DNA from: Glandiceps talaboti
Lineage: Eukaryota; Hemichordata; Enteropneusta; Spengelidae
Assembly (NCBI RefSeq): GCF_964340395.1
Contig: NC_135554.1
Location: 17,668,092-17,732,091 of the forward strand
DNA length: 64,000 nucleotides
Direction of reading: 5' to 3'
The notes under the pieces are model-generated. The model saw only the letters and a list, made by a program, of their open reading frames with translations. It had not been told where the DNA came from and did not search any database. This document shows positions 1-12,363 of this stretch, piece after piece; positions within the stretch are counted from its first letter, which is position 1; the number at the start of each line of letters is the position of its first letter. The position numbers and the translations under genes are program-made.

Positions 1-1340
1 TTCACAATCAATACTTCGCTTATATTGCAGTTTGGGGCAAAAGTGAACTTGAGGGTTTCGTAATGGTAATTTTCATAGATAGTTTATAAATGAAGTTAAT
101 CTAAATTGTTCTACTCGTCATGCTATTGACACTACAAATCACCACATCTCATCAGATTCCAGTTACTATTATACACTATGTATGACCACCTAAAGTTCTC
201 TAACATACCGGTGACTTTATTATACATGCAATATTAATGCCCCTAAACTACTAATGTTACATGTGATATGAGAAACTCATTTAAAAACGTTTTTCGAAGC
301 TTGGAAATATCACCTCAAAGGTTATGAATAACCTAAACATTGCCTTAGTATCTCAAGCAAAAAACTCCAGATCTGCCAGGGGGAAAACCCCAAGGACTCC
401 CTCACCCCCAGAGGTCACTCATACATTCAACCAACAATCAGATGCACCAACAACCTTTTTACTGTCATAATGGTATTAAACTTTTCTTAAATATTTTCAC
501 CCTATTCTAATTTGATATGATATTGTCTTTTCAAGATCTGAAACGTTTGCCAAGATAGTCTAAAATTGCCTTAAACTCCAAATCTCCCCTACCAATGATA
601 CTACCATTATATATGTGCTGACCTTTACTACATGTATTTAATGATGCCATTTAAACTTTTTAAGAACATATTTCAACCCTTAGTATAAGTTATAAAGAAT
701 AGTTTCTGATACTTGCTGTCTTGTAAAGCATGGATTAAGTTATTGCATGAAAGGGTCTGAATAGCCTAAATATTGGCTTTAAGAGTAAAAATCCCCCAGG
801 GTTTCTAGAGGGAGACCCCCCTCAGACCCCCCACACGAGGTGGACATATTCCAGTCTCAAGCTCTTCCCCTCTTACTGTCAATATGCTATCAAAGTATAT
901 TTCAAAAGTATTTTAACCCTATGTAGTTGCTTTTAACATGTTGGTGTTGTCTTGTAAGGCTTGGAAATTATTGTCTGAAAGGGTCTGAATAGTCTCAAAA
1001 TTGACTTTTCAGAGTTAAAAACCTCCAGGACTTGAGGTGTACACATCCTAGTCTCAAGATCTTCCCCCTACCTCTTACTGTCAAGATCCTATCAAACTAT
1101 ATTTCAAAAATATTTCAACCTTATGTAGTTGCATTTTACATGTTGGTGCTGTCTTGTAAAGCTTGGAAATTATTTTCTGAAAATGTCTGAATAGTATCAA
1201 AATTGACTTTTCAGAGTTAAAAACCTCCTGGGCTTCTAGGGGGAGACCCCCTAGGACCCCCATAAGAGATGTACATATTCCCATCTCAAGCTTTCCTACC
1301 TTTCATTGCCAAGATGCTATTAAACTCCTTTTCGAATAAT
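1..1340. repeat. Diverged tandem repeat block, non-coding
   Basis: Several diverged copies of one motif follow each other. Recurring signposts are a 'gcttggaaat' motif (about 299, 960, 1160), a 'cttctagggggagacccc'-like motif (about 375, 792, 1234), and 'ctcaagctcttccccctcttactgtc'-type pyrimidine stretches. Spacing between copies varies from about 200 to 430 bases, so this is an old, eroded array. I see no coding exon in it. The homologous segment to the right (8.57 kb onward) does not contain this block. Confidence 0.55.
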
Positions 1341-1439
1341 TATAAATATGGTAGTGCTAACCCGGGATCTTATAAAGTAGATGCAAGACAGTCAAGCAGT
1401 CCACACTGAGTCACGATAAAAAAATACCTGTCATGCGAA

Positions 1440-1600
1440 TATTATATATATGGGGGGGGGGTCATCATGTTTTAGAATTAAGTGATAGGGGGGGGGGGCT
1501 CAGCCTGTTTTTGGCTTTACAGATAGGGGGGGGGGGTCAGTGACTTTTTGTCGGCCCGATTAAAGAATTTACCGCCCCCCCCCAGGCTGGAGAAACTGAC
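1440..1600. repeat. G-run/C-run rich dispersed repeat
   Basis: Four homopolymer runs of nine or more G or C lie within 150 bases (about 1452, 1490, 1527 and 1573), separated by short unique words. G-run rich segments of similar style occur near 10195, 31000-31140 and 58440-58500, which suggests remnants of one dispersed element family. The G-runs could form a quadruplex. No gene is seen. Confidence 0.4.
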
Positions 1601-2687
1601 CGGTCCCTAAACCCATCTTCTCCGAGCTCCATACACATCTAAATACAAAGCATTTTTATAAAGGGGATGTAATGATAGCTATCCCCCATTTATCTTCACC
1701 GAACAATTGTAGAAAACACAAGACATCAAACAATGATGTCATCTGCTTTCACAATACAATAATACACGTGATGTGAATTAAAATCAAGACTTGTTATTGT
1801 GTGTTATGGTGAATACACACATTCTTGTGTGGCCATTTTTTTTGGATTCGATCAGGTACAAGTAAATGGTACGGTGACGATAGAGTAAAATAACATGTTG
1901 CTAAGTAATAAACAACTCAGTCAATGTTCTACACTGTTTTACTTCTACATAATCATTGCGGTTAGGTTATCGTACGATTTACTATTCAATTCTTTTCAGA
2001 CTTACTGATGGCTGTAGAAGAAGAAACAAGTTATCTATGTGACTATAAAGATTGCACGTGTTCTCCATCTCTAGTGAGTTGGGGGAAATGTGTGCATGTT
2101 GACTCGGAAACCACTAGTGCCGTCGAAAATAAACGATTTTTTTTCATATAATTATTTTCAAAGACGTCTAAATTGAATTTTGAGAACATTTTTTCCGATC
2201 AGAATAGAAATCAACACGTATTGAGGGGCAGATAAAATTAACTTAACGATGCTAATGGAATTTGAAACACTCAACACCCGTCACAGTATGAGTGGCTACT
2301 TTCTTTGATCGAACAGCTGTACGAGAAGTTCATATATGATAAGTTCCTTAATGGCCTCACGTGTCAACAGGAAAACAACTCTGGTGTCCAATTAATGCCA
2401 ACATTATTAAAATGCAAGAGACTGCGAATTGTCATTCGTCAATGAGACATTTGACAACTATACCTATATTCCACATTTGTGAATACACTGAATTATTATC
2501 ATGCAAACACCCCAAAAATAATCTCAAAAAACGCATTAATAATGTTAGGCAGATCAGCGTAACACCACTCATGTTGAACTCTTGATAACACCCGATCGCT
2601 TTGATTGTCTTTCACAACATGGACGTTTGTAAGAAAAAAATATGGTGGCAATACAGCATTATAAACCAGAAGCAAATAGATGCTTAC

Positions 2688-2697
2688 GTTCTGCCAT
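2688..2697 (-). CDS. Orphan CD225 first exon (MAE), gene beyond left edge
   Basis: On the minus strand ATG GCA GAA C is followed by GTAAGC, the same ten-base coding first exon and donor as genes A and B. The 5' flank, including a TATAAAAG box and a GCGCATGCG palindrome, is also conserved. No CD225 second exon is visible between here and base 1. The exon therefore either belongs to a fourth gene continuing left of the window, as the 1.2-2.2 kb first introns of the other copies make plausible, or is a dead duplicate. Confidence 0.6.
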
Positions 2698-2882
2698 AAC
2701 TGTTCAATTCTTTGGTGGTGACACCGATGGTTTTGATCCCAATATTCACTGTAATAAAACAAAATACAGCCTTGGTCTTCAAATGCCTATATATCCTTTA
2801 GGATTACTTCACAGTCACCGTCGTCCTACCTTCAAAGTTACTTCCTCAACAGCGATGGAGTCAAATTCTTGGTGCGTATGCA

Positions 2883-2901
2883 CTTTTATAATGCGCATGC
2901 G
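2883..2901 (-). promoter_or_regulatory. NRF-1-like palindrome plus TATA box
   Basis: Reading the minus strand, a CGCATGCGCA palindrome (2901-2892) is followed directly by TATAAAAG (2890-2883). The MAE start codon lies about 186 bases downstream. The same module stands at the same distance in front of gene A. Confidence 0.55.
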
Positions 2902-4644
2902 TGGACTTTCAACCCTGAGGGTGAGTGCTGTATATGCGTGTGAAATATTCAGTTTCTTGCTTACAAATCTTCTGATCAATGTGAAAATACAGTGAATATA
3001 CTATGATATATTCATTGGCATAATGCGCAGCGCACCTAGAGACCTTTAAGTATCATTCATACCATGGATGTACCACTAATCTATCTTCATACTGAGACTA
3101 TGTGTTGATTAGAAATTCATGTTCATAGAATGTATCTTTTCCTTTGGAAATGGCTCATTAATGTGTATATGGACATCTACCTCCCAATGGAATACCAATG
3201 GTCGTCCCCAATTCATGTCGTTCCCTGGTATATATAATGCGAAGCATTTTGCAAAGTACATTTTGATTGGTGAGAAAACAATGGGGACTCAATGACACCT
3301 GTTGCCTCATTGTTACACTATGCCAACATGAAAGTGCAGTTACATATGTATGTATATTTCCAATCAGTCAGACTCTCACTAGAGCGTCACATACTCCCTG
3401 ATGCGTGCCGTCTGTTCTGTATATAGCTCCTGCCCTTTACTTTGCATGCTACCATAGACTAGCGAGGGGGCATTTTAACCGTACTAACTCGTTTTCCGTC
3501 TTGTTTCCCTTATTTACACTGCCTTCCCCTTGATTTAAACCTGATCAAGGGGGAAGACTCAATTTCCTTTATTTAGCGTTTTTCATGTCTACAATGCTCT
3601 TTTTATAGTTTCATTTTTTTTACTTCAGGTGTCGACTGTCTTCCACTTTTGGCATTGCCATTACAACAGTAAGTAAGGGTTTTACCCATCGCGATATTTT
3701 TCACATTGTAGACTCGGCCTTCTTTAAGATTTCGCTTTCTTGGTCTACACTCGCCGGGGTAGAATCAAAATACCATAACAGCATTAGAGATGTAACATTT
3801 CTAAAGGAATGAGAACCGAAGTTGGCTATTAAATTTGCAGATGACGTTTATTGGAGCCATCAGTTATTGGTTCATTTGTAGATCTATTAGGGATGAGTTC
3901 AATAGTTCAATTTAGGATAAAAAAGACTAAATTCTTTCAGTTAGGCCTTAACCCCCATTCCCCCTTTATAAGTTAAGTGGCCAACATTGATATTTGTGTG
4001 AGAGTGAACACTCAATTTCGAATTCAGGTAAGTAGTACAATGAATATAAAACAAGTGTGTAGTTAGAAATATACTCTTTTATTGACACATTAACGTAATT
4101 TAGTACCATACATTTACAATAGCGACAATAGGGAACTTGCAAACCCGCCTGTTAAATGTTGCATCATGGGAAATGTGATAATAAATACTAATCAATTAGT
4201 ATAATTGTAGACAATATTGTTACATTGTTTGTAACCACAAATGATAAATTCATAGTTGCCCTGACAATTGTTGGAGGTTAATTTTATCAGTAGTTCCAGA
4301 TTAGGTATTACGATAACCACAGATAATCCAATAGTCCTTTGCGTCTGAGCATGCTCAGTCTGGATTGCAAGTTTCCTATTCGGCCATTTTTTTTCTTTTT
4401 AGAAATATTTGTATTTAAAAAAATTGTATTAAAAGTTAAATCATTTTTGTAGTATTGGAACTTAAATAATTCACCTCTTCCCCCCCCCCCCCCCCTCTCC
4501 ACACACACCAAACAAAAAGAAAATACTTTTCCCCTTACATTGAACTATTCATTTCGCCCCCTTCCCATAACTCCTGCTTGGCTCTTTCAGTAAACATCTG
4601 CTAGTTTTATTAGTCAAAAAGTTTTATCTGAATTTCTCGAGAAG

Positions 4645-4880
4645 AAGTAAATGTTTCCATAGTGATTTGTAATATGGGTGATACGAATAGGGCGTTGTTT
4701 CCAATAGCGATTTGTAATACAGGTGATAAGACTAGGGCTTGTTTCCATAGTGATTTGTAATACAGGTTATAAGACTAGGGCGTTGTTTCCATAGCGATTT
4801 GTAATACAGGTGATAAGACTAGGGCATTGTTTCCATAGTGATTTGTAATACAGGTTATAAGACTAGGGCGTCATTAACAA
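4645..4880. repeat. Minisatellite, about 43-bp unit, five copies
   Basis: The unit contains 'gtttccatagtgatttgta' followed by 'atacaggtgataagactagg'. It repeats about every 43 bases with small changes. The matching array in the duplicated segment at 11135-11410 has one more copy, so the copy number changed after duplication. Confidence 0.85.
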
Positions 4881-5756
4881 AAGGCTGGAAAAATACCAAA
4901 TATACAAGAATTCTGTCTGGCAATTCCTCATCCATATGAATCACTTGAAATACTCAATACTTGTAGTTATATAATTTTATTTAATTAGGAAAGTGTTAAT
5001 AATTGGTTTTACAAGACATCTGTTGATTTTCAACATACATTCCACTTATTACAACAGTTACAAAAGCGTGAAATGTGTGCGACCATTTAATATTATCAAA
5101 TAAAAAATAATACAAATTCAAAATATTTGCAATTTCTCTGAAAATACAGAATTTCTCTCCAAAAACCCCCAGATAAACACTTTTAAACTCCACACTTGAC
5201 TACGTTTGGGTTGTATGACTTATATTCTTCTGTGTTGACTTTGAATTTGTCCTCAGCAAACAGCTACCATCCCATCCTATCCCGGGGCCAACTTGGTTAC
5301 ACAGAATTATATACTTACATGTATGATATTTTTAAAGAGAATTAATGTTCCAGTTTGTGATTACTGAATGATGAGGTTGTCAATTTGTGACGTGTTTGAG
5401 ATCACCTTACACAGTATTTCTTATATACTTGGAACGATGCATATGCTAATTAGATGGAAGTTCACGCGAACTTTTTTTTAAAGTTTGTCAAAGTTATAAT
5501 GTACTTCAACGATCACTTGTACTAAGTAACAATTATTCATCTCTAAAGAATTGGATTGGAGATTAAATTAAATTAGATTAGATTAAATATATCCTCTGTA
5601 TCTCATTTACGATAACATTGACGATTGATCAAGTTAACGATGGTTAAATGTGAAAGCAAAGTTCCGTCCTCAAGTTTTAAGCCAGAAAGTTCATTATATA
5701 GTTAAAGACAGGTGAGATAATGGGAATGAAATGTTAACTAACGGTACGTCGATATT

Positions 5757-5885
5757 CTACACCAGTGCAAATACCAAAAGTAAAATTACAGGTCCGAGCA
5801 CTAAACCAATGATGGAGATGATAAGTGAGGCTCTGGATAACTGGTCTGCAGTTTCGTGTTTGCGGTCACCTCGGTAAGCAAATGC
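5757..5885 (-). CDS. Alternative last exon of CD225 gene A
   Basis: After a good acceptor (TTTGTAG at 5886-5892) the minus strand encodes 42 residues and a stop, beginning [15 protein letters not shown] and ending in a hydrophobic helix with a GLVLG (GxxxG) motif. Phase 0 fits the donor of exon 3 at 6824. It is the direct paralogue, of equal length, of the last exon of gene B. A second terminal exon (6205-6342) lies nearer to exon 3 and carries its own polyadenylation signal, so this one is either an alternative 3' end or a leftover from a gene whose upstream exons were lost. The reading frame is intact. Confidence 0.6.
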   Translation of the reverse strand, partial: AFAYRGDRKHETADQLSRASLIISIIGLVLGPVILLLVFALV

Positions 5886-6179
5886 CTACAAATGAACCTA
5901 GAATAAAAGAGTGAAACTCCTGTCATTGGTATTGCTGTACCTGTGTTCGAAATATGATTCTTAACATTACTTATTTAGTCGATGAGAGCCCACAGTATAC
6001 AAGGATATTCATGTACAATTATGCGGTAGATAGCGGTACATACAAAACAGCGCTTTTAGCGATGCTCCGAGCGATCCCGCAGACTTGTGAGAAAGTATAA
6101 TCTAAGATTATAGTACTCGACTACTGGTGAAAATATCAACGAACTCTAAAACGAAAGCGCTTCCCTTATGTAAATTCAA

Positions 6180-6185
6180 TTTATT
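6180..6185 (-). terminator. Candidate polyadenylation signal of gene A
   Basis: AATAAA on the minus strand, about 20 bases after the TGA of the 6205-6342 exon. Confidence 0.5.
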
Positions 6186-6204
6186 ACCAATATCCTCTGT
6201 ACCA

Positions 6205-6443
6205 TCATTGTATTGTTCCAAAAATTATCAACGCAATCACACTCAAAGCGCCGAGCGCTAATCCAACAATAGAGGTGATAAGCGAGGCTCTGGATAATCT
6301 GTCAGCAGTTTCGTGTTTTCGGTCACCTCGGTAAACGAATGTCTGCAATGAATCAAGAATAAAAGAATGAAATAAATACGTCACGTATGTATGTATGTAT
6401 GTATGTATGTATGTATGTATGTATGTATGTATGTATGTATGTA

Positions 6444-6506
<63 letters not shown>

Positions 6507-6605
6507 TTGTGTATGTATGTGTATGTATGTATGTATGTATGTATGTATGTATGTATGTATGTATGTATTTATTTATTCATGCATGTATGTATGTATGTAT
6601 GTATG

Positions 6606-6642
<37 letters not shown>

Positions 6643-7902
6643 AAAATTGACAGCCACGTGCACATAATTTAATAACTTTTGAAGAGAAATTTGAAAGAGA
6701 AAATTCATAGAACATCTTATTTTCCTTTTTACAATTCTTAAATTCCTTAGGTAACAACCTTTCTAAATTGATGATTTTCGAATTCTTCAACCAATATATA
6801 TATAATCAAAAGCTGAAGCTTACCACAATGGAAATGATGAGTGAAACAAGGCCAAGTGGAGGGAAACAAATCAAGGTGTTCCAAATAGCCAATATCAAAC
6901 CAAGAGTATCTGTACCAGTTGGCGAATTGGATCGTTCCATTATCAACATGGTTGTTGGTTCGGATGGTGCATTTACGACCTGAAAATAATTTTTTAAATA
7001 TCTTTTTAAAAAAAGCATTTGTTCACATTTAATCAATATTTTAAGCAGTTTCTAATAAAGGATGATTATAAATCTTTGAATGTCAAATGACAAATGGGAT
7101 TACATAAAGTATCAAATAGGTCAACAATGGGTCAATGGATATTTGAATTATGCATGTCATAGCAGAGTATAAGCGAAGCTGGCTAGGTAAGTCCAAGGGC
7201 TTTATTTCAGTCGAGATTATGAAACCAGACTTTGAGTATAGGATCTTTATATCACATCCCATGACAAAAGTACCAGAACAGTAACGAAAGGGGAAGGATT
7301 GGAAAATTAAAAGTAATCGGACAGATGATAATTACTAAGAACTTCAAAAATCATCAAATAATATCAAACAACACACAATCTCACTTCTATCACATGAATT
7401 CATCACTTGGATGTGATTAAGACGGACACGTCTTACTATAACCATAATAATTGGAGAATATTCATAAAACTAAACGAAGCTATGATAGATAAATCTACGG
7501 AAGGACTGATAGATGAATACATATTTAATGTATACATACCGTTACGTTGGTAGAATTTGTAGACGCCTGTGGTGGTGGATATTGTTGGTTATACTGCGGA
7601 GGGGGGTATGGATTTGGCTGGGGATACTGTGGCTGTTGTTGCGGAGGATATCGTGGCTGTTGCTGGGGATATTGTGGCTGATCTGCTGGATAGGCAGGCG
7701 GTTCTTGAGAGAGATAAGGTGCGTATTGTTCTACAAAAATCGAAAATATCAAAATAAATTGAATGAGAATTTTACAGGAATTTGGAAAGTTTTGTGTATC
7801 TACATACGTGTACACACAGTTACGCACGGTATCACACTACCGAATCGAGTATGTCAGTTACCAGACAGACACAGACTGACAGATAGGCATACTACATACG
7901 TA

Positions 7903-7933
<31 letters not shown>

Positions 7934-7968
7934 CATACATACATACATACATACATACATACATACAT

Positions 7969-8001
<33 letters not shown>

Positions 8002-9287
8002 TACATACATACATACATACATACATACATACATACATACATACACAAATACACACACACACATACATACATACATACATACATACATACATACATACAT
8101 ACATACATACATACATTTAGCGTCCTACAACAATTGTTCTAAACTAACTAGCCATAAAAATGCCAATAGACTGCACAGACGTGAGGATTTTACTAATTTT
8201 GTATATCATCAGTGAATTTACTTTAAATCTAGCTTTGTGAAATTTGACTCTAATAGAGTGGTATTGATAACCTTTAAACAGGGCCCACCTGTCTAAGTTT
8301 GTTTCTCTTAGTACGCAAGGCAAGTGAACTTCAAATTGCAATTATGGTCGAAGCAGACAACATATCAGTATATACATATTGAAGGCCAGCTTTAGGGCAT
8401 TTAATTTGTTTTCACACTTGGGTTACAATACAACAAACTACACAAATGGGTTATGTCCCAAGTCTGTGGTCCCAAGTTCATCACACACACACACAAAAAT
8501 AACCCCGATTTCTAAATATTGAACTTTGACCTAACAAAGTTTTGAGAATAACCTGACATCGGTGCCAAACCCATCTTCTCTGAGTTCCATACACATCTAA
8601 ACACAAAGCATTTTTATAAAAGGGATGCAGTGATAGCTATCCCCCTTTTATCTTCACCGAACAATTGTAGAAAACACAAGACATCAAACAATGATGTCTT
8701 CTGCTTTCAAAATACAATAATACACGTGATGTGAATTAAAATCAAGACTTGTTATTGTATGTAGGTATGGTATGGCGAATATACACATTCTTGTGTGGTC
8801 ATTTATTTTGGATTCGATCAGGTACAAGTAAATGGTACGGTGACGATAGAGTAAAATAACATGTTGCTAAGTAATAAACAACTCAGCCAATGTTCTACAC
8901 TGTTTTACTTCTACATAATCATTGCGGTTAAGTTATCGTACGATTTACTTTTCAATTCTTTTCAGAGTTACTGATGGCTGTAGAAGAAGAAAAAAGTTCG
9001 ACACCGTTCTTCGTAATGATGTCAAAGAAGGACATGATTCGAGTATTATAGACGGAAAGAGGAAGAGAAGTATCATGCAAACACCCCCAAAATAATCTCA
9101 AAAACACATTAATAATGTTAAGCAGATCAGCGCAACACCACTCATGTTGAGCGCTTGATAACACCCGATCGCTTTGATTGTGTTTCATAACATGGACGTT
9201 TGTAAAAAAAAAAAACATGGTGTCAATACAGATATAGATTGAACAGCATTGTAAACCAGAAGCAAACAGGTACTTACGTTCTGCCAT
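6205..9287 (-). CDS. CD225/dispanin (IFITM-like) membrane protein, gene A
   Basis: Four exons join in frame: 9278-9287, 7540-7730, 6824-6979, 6205-6342 (495 nt, 164 aa). Exon 1 is MAE plus one base. Exon 2 is rich in Pro, Gln and Tyr (PQYPQQQPRYPPQQ-type) with two PPxY motifs (PPAY, PPQY), the kind of motif bound by NEDD4-family WW domains. Exons 3 and 4 form the CD225 domain. First comes a hydrophobic segment with the family signature [13 protein letters not shown]. Then a polar loop, [18 protein letters not shown], matches the family's G-D-x-x-x-A-x-x-x-S pattern. A second hydrophobic segment contains GLALG. CD225 proteins sit in endosomal or plasma membranes. Vertebrate IFITMs restrict virus fusion, while other family members have unrelated roles, so an antiviral role here is inference. 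All splice sites are GT-AG. Confidence 0.87.
6384..6641. repeat. (GTAT)n/(GT)n microsatellite
   Basis: About 250 bases of GTAT units interrupted by GT runs, in intron 3 of gene A immediately upstream of its last exon. Open frames here are only repeat translations. Confidence 0.97.
7900..8116. repeat. (CATA)n/(GATA)n microsatellite
   Basis: About 215 bases of tetranucleotide repeat with CA interruptions, in intron 1 of gene A. Confidence 0.97.
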
Positions 9288-9472
9288 AACTGTTCAATTC
9301 TTTGGTGGTGACACCGATGGTTTTGATCCCGATATTCACTGTAATAAAACAAAATACAGCCTTGGTCTTCAAATGCCCATATATCCTTTAGGATTACTTC
9401 ACAGTTACTGTCGTCCTACCTTCAAAGTTACTTCCTCAACAGCGATGGAGTCAAATTCTTGGTGCGTATGCA

Positions 9473-9491
9473 CTTTTATAATGCGCATGCG
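9473..9491 (-). promoter_or_regulatory. Core promoter module of CD225 gene A
   Basis: On the minus strand CGCATGCGCA (9491-9482, NRF-1-like) is followed by TATAAAAG (9480-9473). The start codon at 9287 lies about 186 bases downstream, which would leave a 5' UTR of roughly 155-160 bases. A GAGGAAGTAACTT block around 9420-9440 is also shared with the other copies. Confidence 0.55.
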
Positions 9492-11134
9492 TGGACTTTC
9501 AACCCTGAGGGTGAGTGCTATATATATGTGTGTGAAATATTCATTTTCTTGCTTACAAATCCTCTGATCAATGTGAATATACAGTGAATATACTATGATG
9601 TATTCATTGGCATAATGCGCAGCGCACCTAGAGACGTTTAAGTATCATTCATACCATATATGTACCACTAATCCATCTTCATACTGAGACCATGTGTTGA
9701 TTAGAAATTCATGTTCATAGAATGTATCTTTTCCTTTGGAAATGGCTCATTAATGTGTATATGGACATCTACCTCCCAATGGAATACTAATGGTCGTCCC
9801 CAATTCATGTCGTTCCCTGGTATATATAATGCGAAGCATTTTGCAAAGTACATTTTGATTGGTGAGAAAACAATGGGGACTCAATGACACCTGTTGCCTC
9901 ATTGTTACACTATGCCAACATGAAAGTGCAGTTACATGTGTATGTATATTTCCAATCAGTCAGACCCTCACGAGAGCGTCACATACTCCCTGATGCGTGC
10001 CGTCTGTTCTGTATATCGCTCCTACCCTGTACTTTGCATGCTACCATAGACTAGCGAGGGGGCATTTTAACCGTAGTTACTTCATTGTACTAACTCGTTT
10101 TCCGTCTTGTTTCCCTTATTTACAGTGCCTTCCCCTTGATTTAAACCTAATCAAGGGGGAAGAGTCAATTTGCTTTATTTAGCGTTTTTCGTGTATGGGG
10201 GGGGGGCACTCCTGTCCATTTTGAGCGCTCCTCGAAATTGCAAAAATCTGCCGGGTAGAATCAAAATATCATAAAAGCAGTAGAGATGTAACATTTCTAA
10301 ATGAATGAGAACCGAAGTTGGCTATTTAATTTGCAGATTACGTTCATTGGAGCCATCAGTTATTGGTTCATTTGTACATCTATTAGGGATGAGATCAATT
10401 CTTCAATTTAGAATAAAAAGACTAAATTCTTTCAGTTAGGCCTTAACCCCAATTCCCCCCTTTATAAGTTAAGTGGCCAACATTGATATTTATTTGAGAG
10501 AGCACATTCAATTTCGAATTCAGATATGTAGTACATGTACAATGAATATGAAGCCAGTGTCGGTAGTGAGAAATATACTCATTTATTGACACATTAACGT
10601 CATTTAGTGCCATGCATTTACAGTAGCGACAATAGGGAACTTGCAAACCCTCCTGTTAAATGTTGCATCATGGGAAATGTGATAATAATTACTAGCCAAT
10701 TAGTATTGTAAACAATATTGATACATTGTTTGTAACCACAAATAATAAATTCATAGTTGCCCTGACAATTGTTGAAGGTTAATTTTATCAGTAGCTCCAG
10801 ATTAGGTATTACGATAACCACAGATAATCCCATAGTCCTTTACGTCTGAGCATGCTCAGTCTGGATTGCAAATTTCCTATTCGGTCATTTTTTTTTTTAG
10901 AAATATTTGTATTTCAAAAATTGTATTAAAATTTAAATCATTTTTGTAGTATTGGAACTTAAATAATTCACCTCTCCCCCCCCCTCCACACACACCCAAA
11001 CAAAAAGAAGTTACTTTCCCCCCTTACATTGAACTATTCATTTCGCCCCCTTCCCATAACTCCTGCTTGGCTCTTTCAGTAGACATCTGCTAGTTTTATT
11101 AGTCAAGAAGTTCTATCTGAATTTCTCGAGAAGA

Positions 11135-11410
11135 AGTAAATGTTTCCATAGTGATTTGTAATACGGGTGATACGAATAGGGCGATGTTTCCAATAGCGAT
11201 TTGTAATACAGGTGATAAGACTAGGGCTTGTTTCCATAGTAATTTGTAATACAGGTTATAAGACTAGGGCGTTGTTTCCATGGTGATTTGTAATACAGGT
11301 GATAACACTAGGGCGTTGTTTCCATAGTGATTTGTAATACATGAGGTGATAAGACTAGGGAGTCGTTTCCATAGTGATTTGTAATACAGGTTATAAGACT
11401 AGGGCGTCAT
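11135..11410. repeat. Minisatellite, about 43-bp unit, six copies
   Basis: This is the duplicated partner of the array at 4645-4880, expanded by one unit. Confidence 0.85.
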
Positions 11411-12363
11411 TAACAAAAGGCTGGAAAAATACCAAATATACAAGAATTCTGTCTGGCAATTCCTCATCCATATGAATCACTTGAAAAACTCAATAGTTGT
11501 AGCTATATAATCTTATTTAATTAGGAAAGTGTTAATAATTGGTTTTACAAGACGCATGTTGATTTTCAACATACATTCCACTTATTACAACAGTTACAAA
11601 AGCGTGAAAAGTGTGCAACCATTTAATATTATCAAATAAAAAATAATACAAATTCTGAATATTTACAGTTTCTCTCAATATACCGAATTTCTCCCCAAAA
11701 CCACAGATAAACACTTATAAACTCCACTTTAAATGGTTAATCACTTGACTAAGTTTGGGTTGTATGACGTACATTCTTCTATGTTGACTTTGAATGTGTC
11801 CTTAACAGCTACCATCCCATCCTATACGGGGGCCAACTTGGTTACACAGAATTACATACTTACATGTATGAACTTTTTAAAGAGAATTAATGTTCCAGTT
11901 TGTGATTACTGAATGACGAGGTTGTCTTTTGTGACGTATTTTTGGTCACCTTACAAACTATTTCGTATATACTTGGAACGATGCATATGCTAATTAGCTT
12001 TAAGTTTACGGCAACTTTTTAAAAGTTTGTCTACGTTACAATGTACCTTAACGATCACTTGTACTAAGTAACAATTATTCATCTCTAAAGAATTGGATCG
12101 GAAGCGGTGCGGATTAAATATATCCTATGTATCTCATTTACGATAACATTGACGATTGATCAAGTTAACGATGGTTAAATGTGAAAGCAAAGGTCCCTCC
12201 TCAAGTTTTAAGCCAGAAAGTTGATTACATTTTCCTAAGCAACTTTTACTCAATATTCCTTTAATATTTTGAGAAAAGATAACCCGTTCTTGAATTTAAA
12301 GTATATAGTTAAAGACAGATGTGATAATGGGAATGAAATGTTAACTAATGGTACCTCGACATT

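Larger units (their letters stand above)
1598..5890. repeat. Segmental duplication, left copy
   Basis: This segment aligns almost base for base with 8568-12500. Examples are the shared starts 'aaacccatcttctc', the shared NRF-1/TATA block at about 2883-2901 versus 9473-9491, and the shared minisatellite at 4650-4870 versus 11140-11405. It runs from a CD225 last exon (5757-5885) to a CD225 first exon (2688-2697), so it spans the space between two neighbouring genes in a tandem array. A few small indels separate the copies, so the duplication is recent but not brand new. Confidence 0.85.

Noticed and set aside
6391-8116. Long Met-Tyr-Val-Cys and Tyr-Ile-His-Thr reading frames
   Set aside because: They are translations of GTAT/CATA microsatellites. 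The same holds for 12640-12800, 15195-15450, 23500-23860, 31750-32030, 34990-35220 and 41850-42085.
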